Below are positions 32,699 to 33,198 of a stretch of DNA of 33,198 nucleotides, piece after piece. How positions within the stretch are numbered: position 1 is the first letter of the stretch; every line of letters begins with the position of its first letter. Origin of the DNA: Paludibacteraceae bacterium (GTDB taxonomy: Bacteria; Bacteroidota; Bacteroidia; Bacteroidales; Paludibacteraceae); NCBI GenBank assembly GCA_018433525.1, contig JAHDRA010000123.1, positions 1 through 33,198 on the forward strand, read 5' to 3'. Under the pieces are notes generated by a model. That model searched no databases. It was not told where the DNA came from and saw nothing but the letters and a program-made list of their open reading frames with translations. The position numbers were made by a program, and so were the translations under genes.

Positions 32699-33198
32699 TT
32701 TTCTATTCTTATTGAAAAGATGGTTTTAATAGCTCTTGCCTTAGACATTCCAAAGTTCAATTGTAAGGATGAATCATAAATTATTCGAAATTGTTACTAA
32801 TGCTCTTACTTTCAAAATATTTTTGTAAATAATTAATATTAAATGTATTACAAGTATTCTTTGGTTTTATGACTTGATTGGGGGAAAATAATAATAATTT
32901 TATGATTTTTGTTTAGCTAATTTCAAAGAGATAGAAAAATTTATTTTGCTGTTTTCTTGTCTAGTTTTATCAATTAATTGTTTGGTTTCACTGCCGTACG
33001 AAAGTTTTTAAAAATGTTGTTCTTGAAAATTCATATATTTGTATTACAGCATGTTAAGAAAATAATTCAGCTTGAACACAGAATTTATCTTGGTTAAATA
33101 GCGTTTTGTCGGGTAGTTTTTCTACTTTATGTACCCTCCCGTTAATACTGCACAAATACTCGAATGACAAATAATGAAGTAAACATATCCGTACTTTC
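32699..33198 (+). other. AT-rich 500-nt region without a gene, with a possible promoter
   Basis: No ORF of meaningful length, RNA gene or repeat is recognisable. A perfect -7 box TATATTTG lies at 33034-33041 and would read rightward out of the window; a correctly spaced -33 box is not clear. The last 150 nt could be a long untranslated leader of a gene beyond the edge. Confidence 0.4.

Overview
The window is chromosomal DNA from a member of the Bacteroidota, most likely an anaerobic Bacteroidales (Porphyromonadaceae/Dysgonomonadaceae/Paludibacter-like). The evidence is the ISAon1-type transposase, a PorZ-like type IX secretion (T9SS) protein with a C-terminal sorting domain, a GldA-like ABC ATPase, an anaerobic sulfatase-maturase-like radical SAM enzyme, A-rich ribosome binding sites, and repeated promoters of the Bacteroidota type (a -7 box TAnnTTTG with a TTTG/TTG/TTTCG box about 18-22 nt upstream). 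The genus call is a guess.

Region by region. (1) 1-1393: an ISAon1-like insertion sequence cut by the window edge; its main transposase ORF is broken by an in-frame TAG. (2) 1417-2077, minus strand: tRNA-Leu(UAA) and tRNA-Gly(GCC) with promoter and terminator, then a small winged-helix protein with its own promoter and terminator. (3) 2157-4443, minus strand: acpP-fabF-rnc, divergent from purN. (4) 4595-9913, plus strand: housekeeping genes purN, ychF, dtd, pssA, a gldA-like ATPase and ruvB. (5) 9967-15083, plus strand: a tight four-gene envelope polysaccharide operon (flippase, GT2, a GT2 fused to a LPS-kinase-like domain, O-antigen ligase). (6) 15085-18737: RNase H with viroplasmin domain, tRNA-Arg(CCU) overlapping the 3' end of an antisense lolD, a sodium-dependent (SNF) transporter, and the divergent dITP/XTP pyrophosphatase gene. 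(7) 18950-30836, plus strand: a long, largely overlapping run beginning with porZ, followed by an acyltransferase, a phosphoethanolamine-transferase-like protein, two GT-C membrane glycosyltransferases, a GtrA/GtrB pair, a GT4 and an asparagine-synthetase-like protein whose glutaminase cysteine is replaced by histidine. (8) 30837-33198: an AT-rich, gene-poor end holding a decayed transposase, an orphan anaerobic sulfatase-maturase-like gene, and 500 nt without a recognisable gene.

How the parts may fit: regions 5 and 7 together carry flipping, elongation, ligation and periplasmic decoration functions for a lipid-linked surface glycan. In Porphyromonas, PorZ passes anionic LPS to the PorU sortase so that T9SS cargo is anchored to LPS. 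Finding porZ directly in front of glycan-decorating genes suggests (inference) that this operon links the T9SS attachment machinery with the LPS it uses. The most unusual gene-level observations are the GT2-kinase fusion, the Cys-to-His asparagine-synthetase-like enzyme, the porZ linkage, and the lolD 3' end lying antisense inside a tRNA gene. All start corrections and promoter calls were made by eye.
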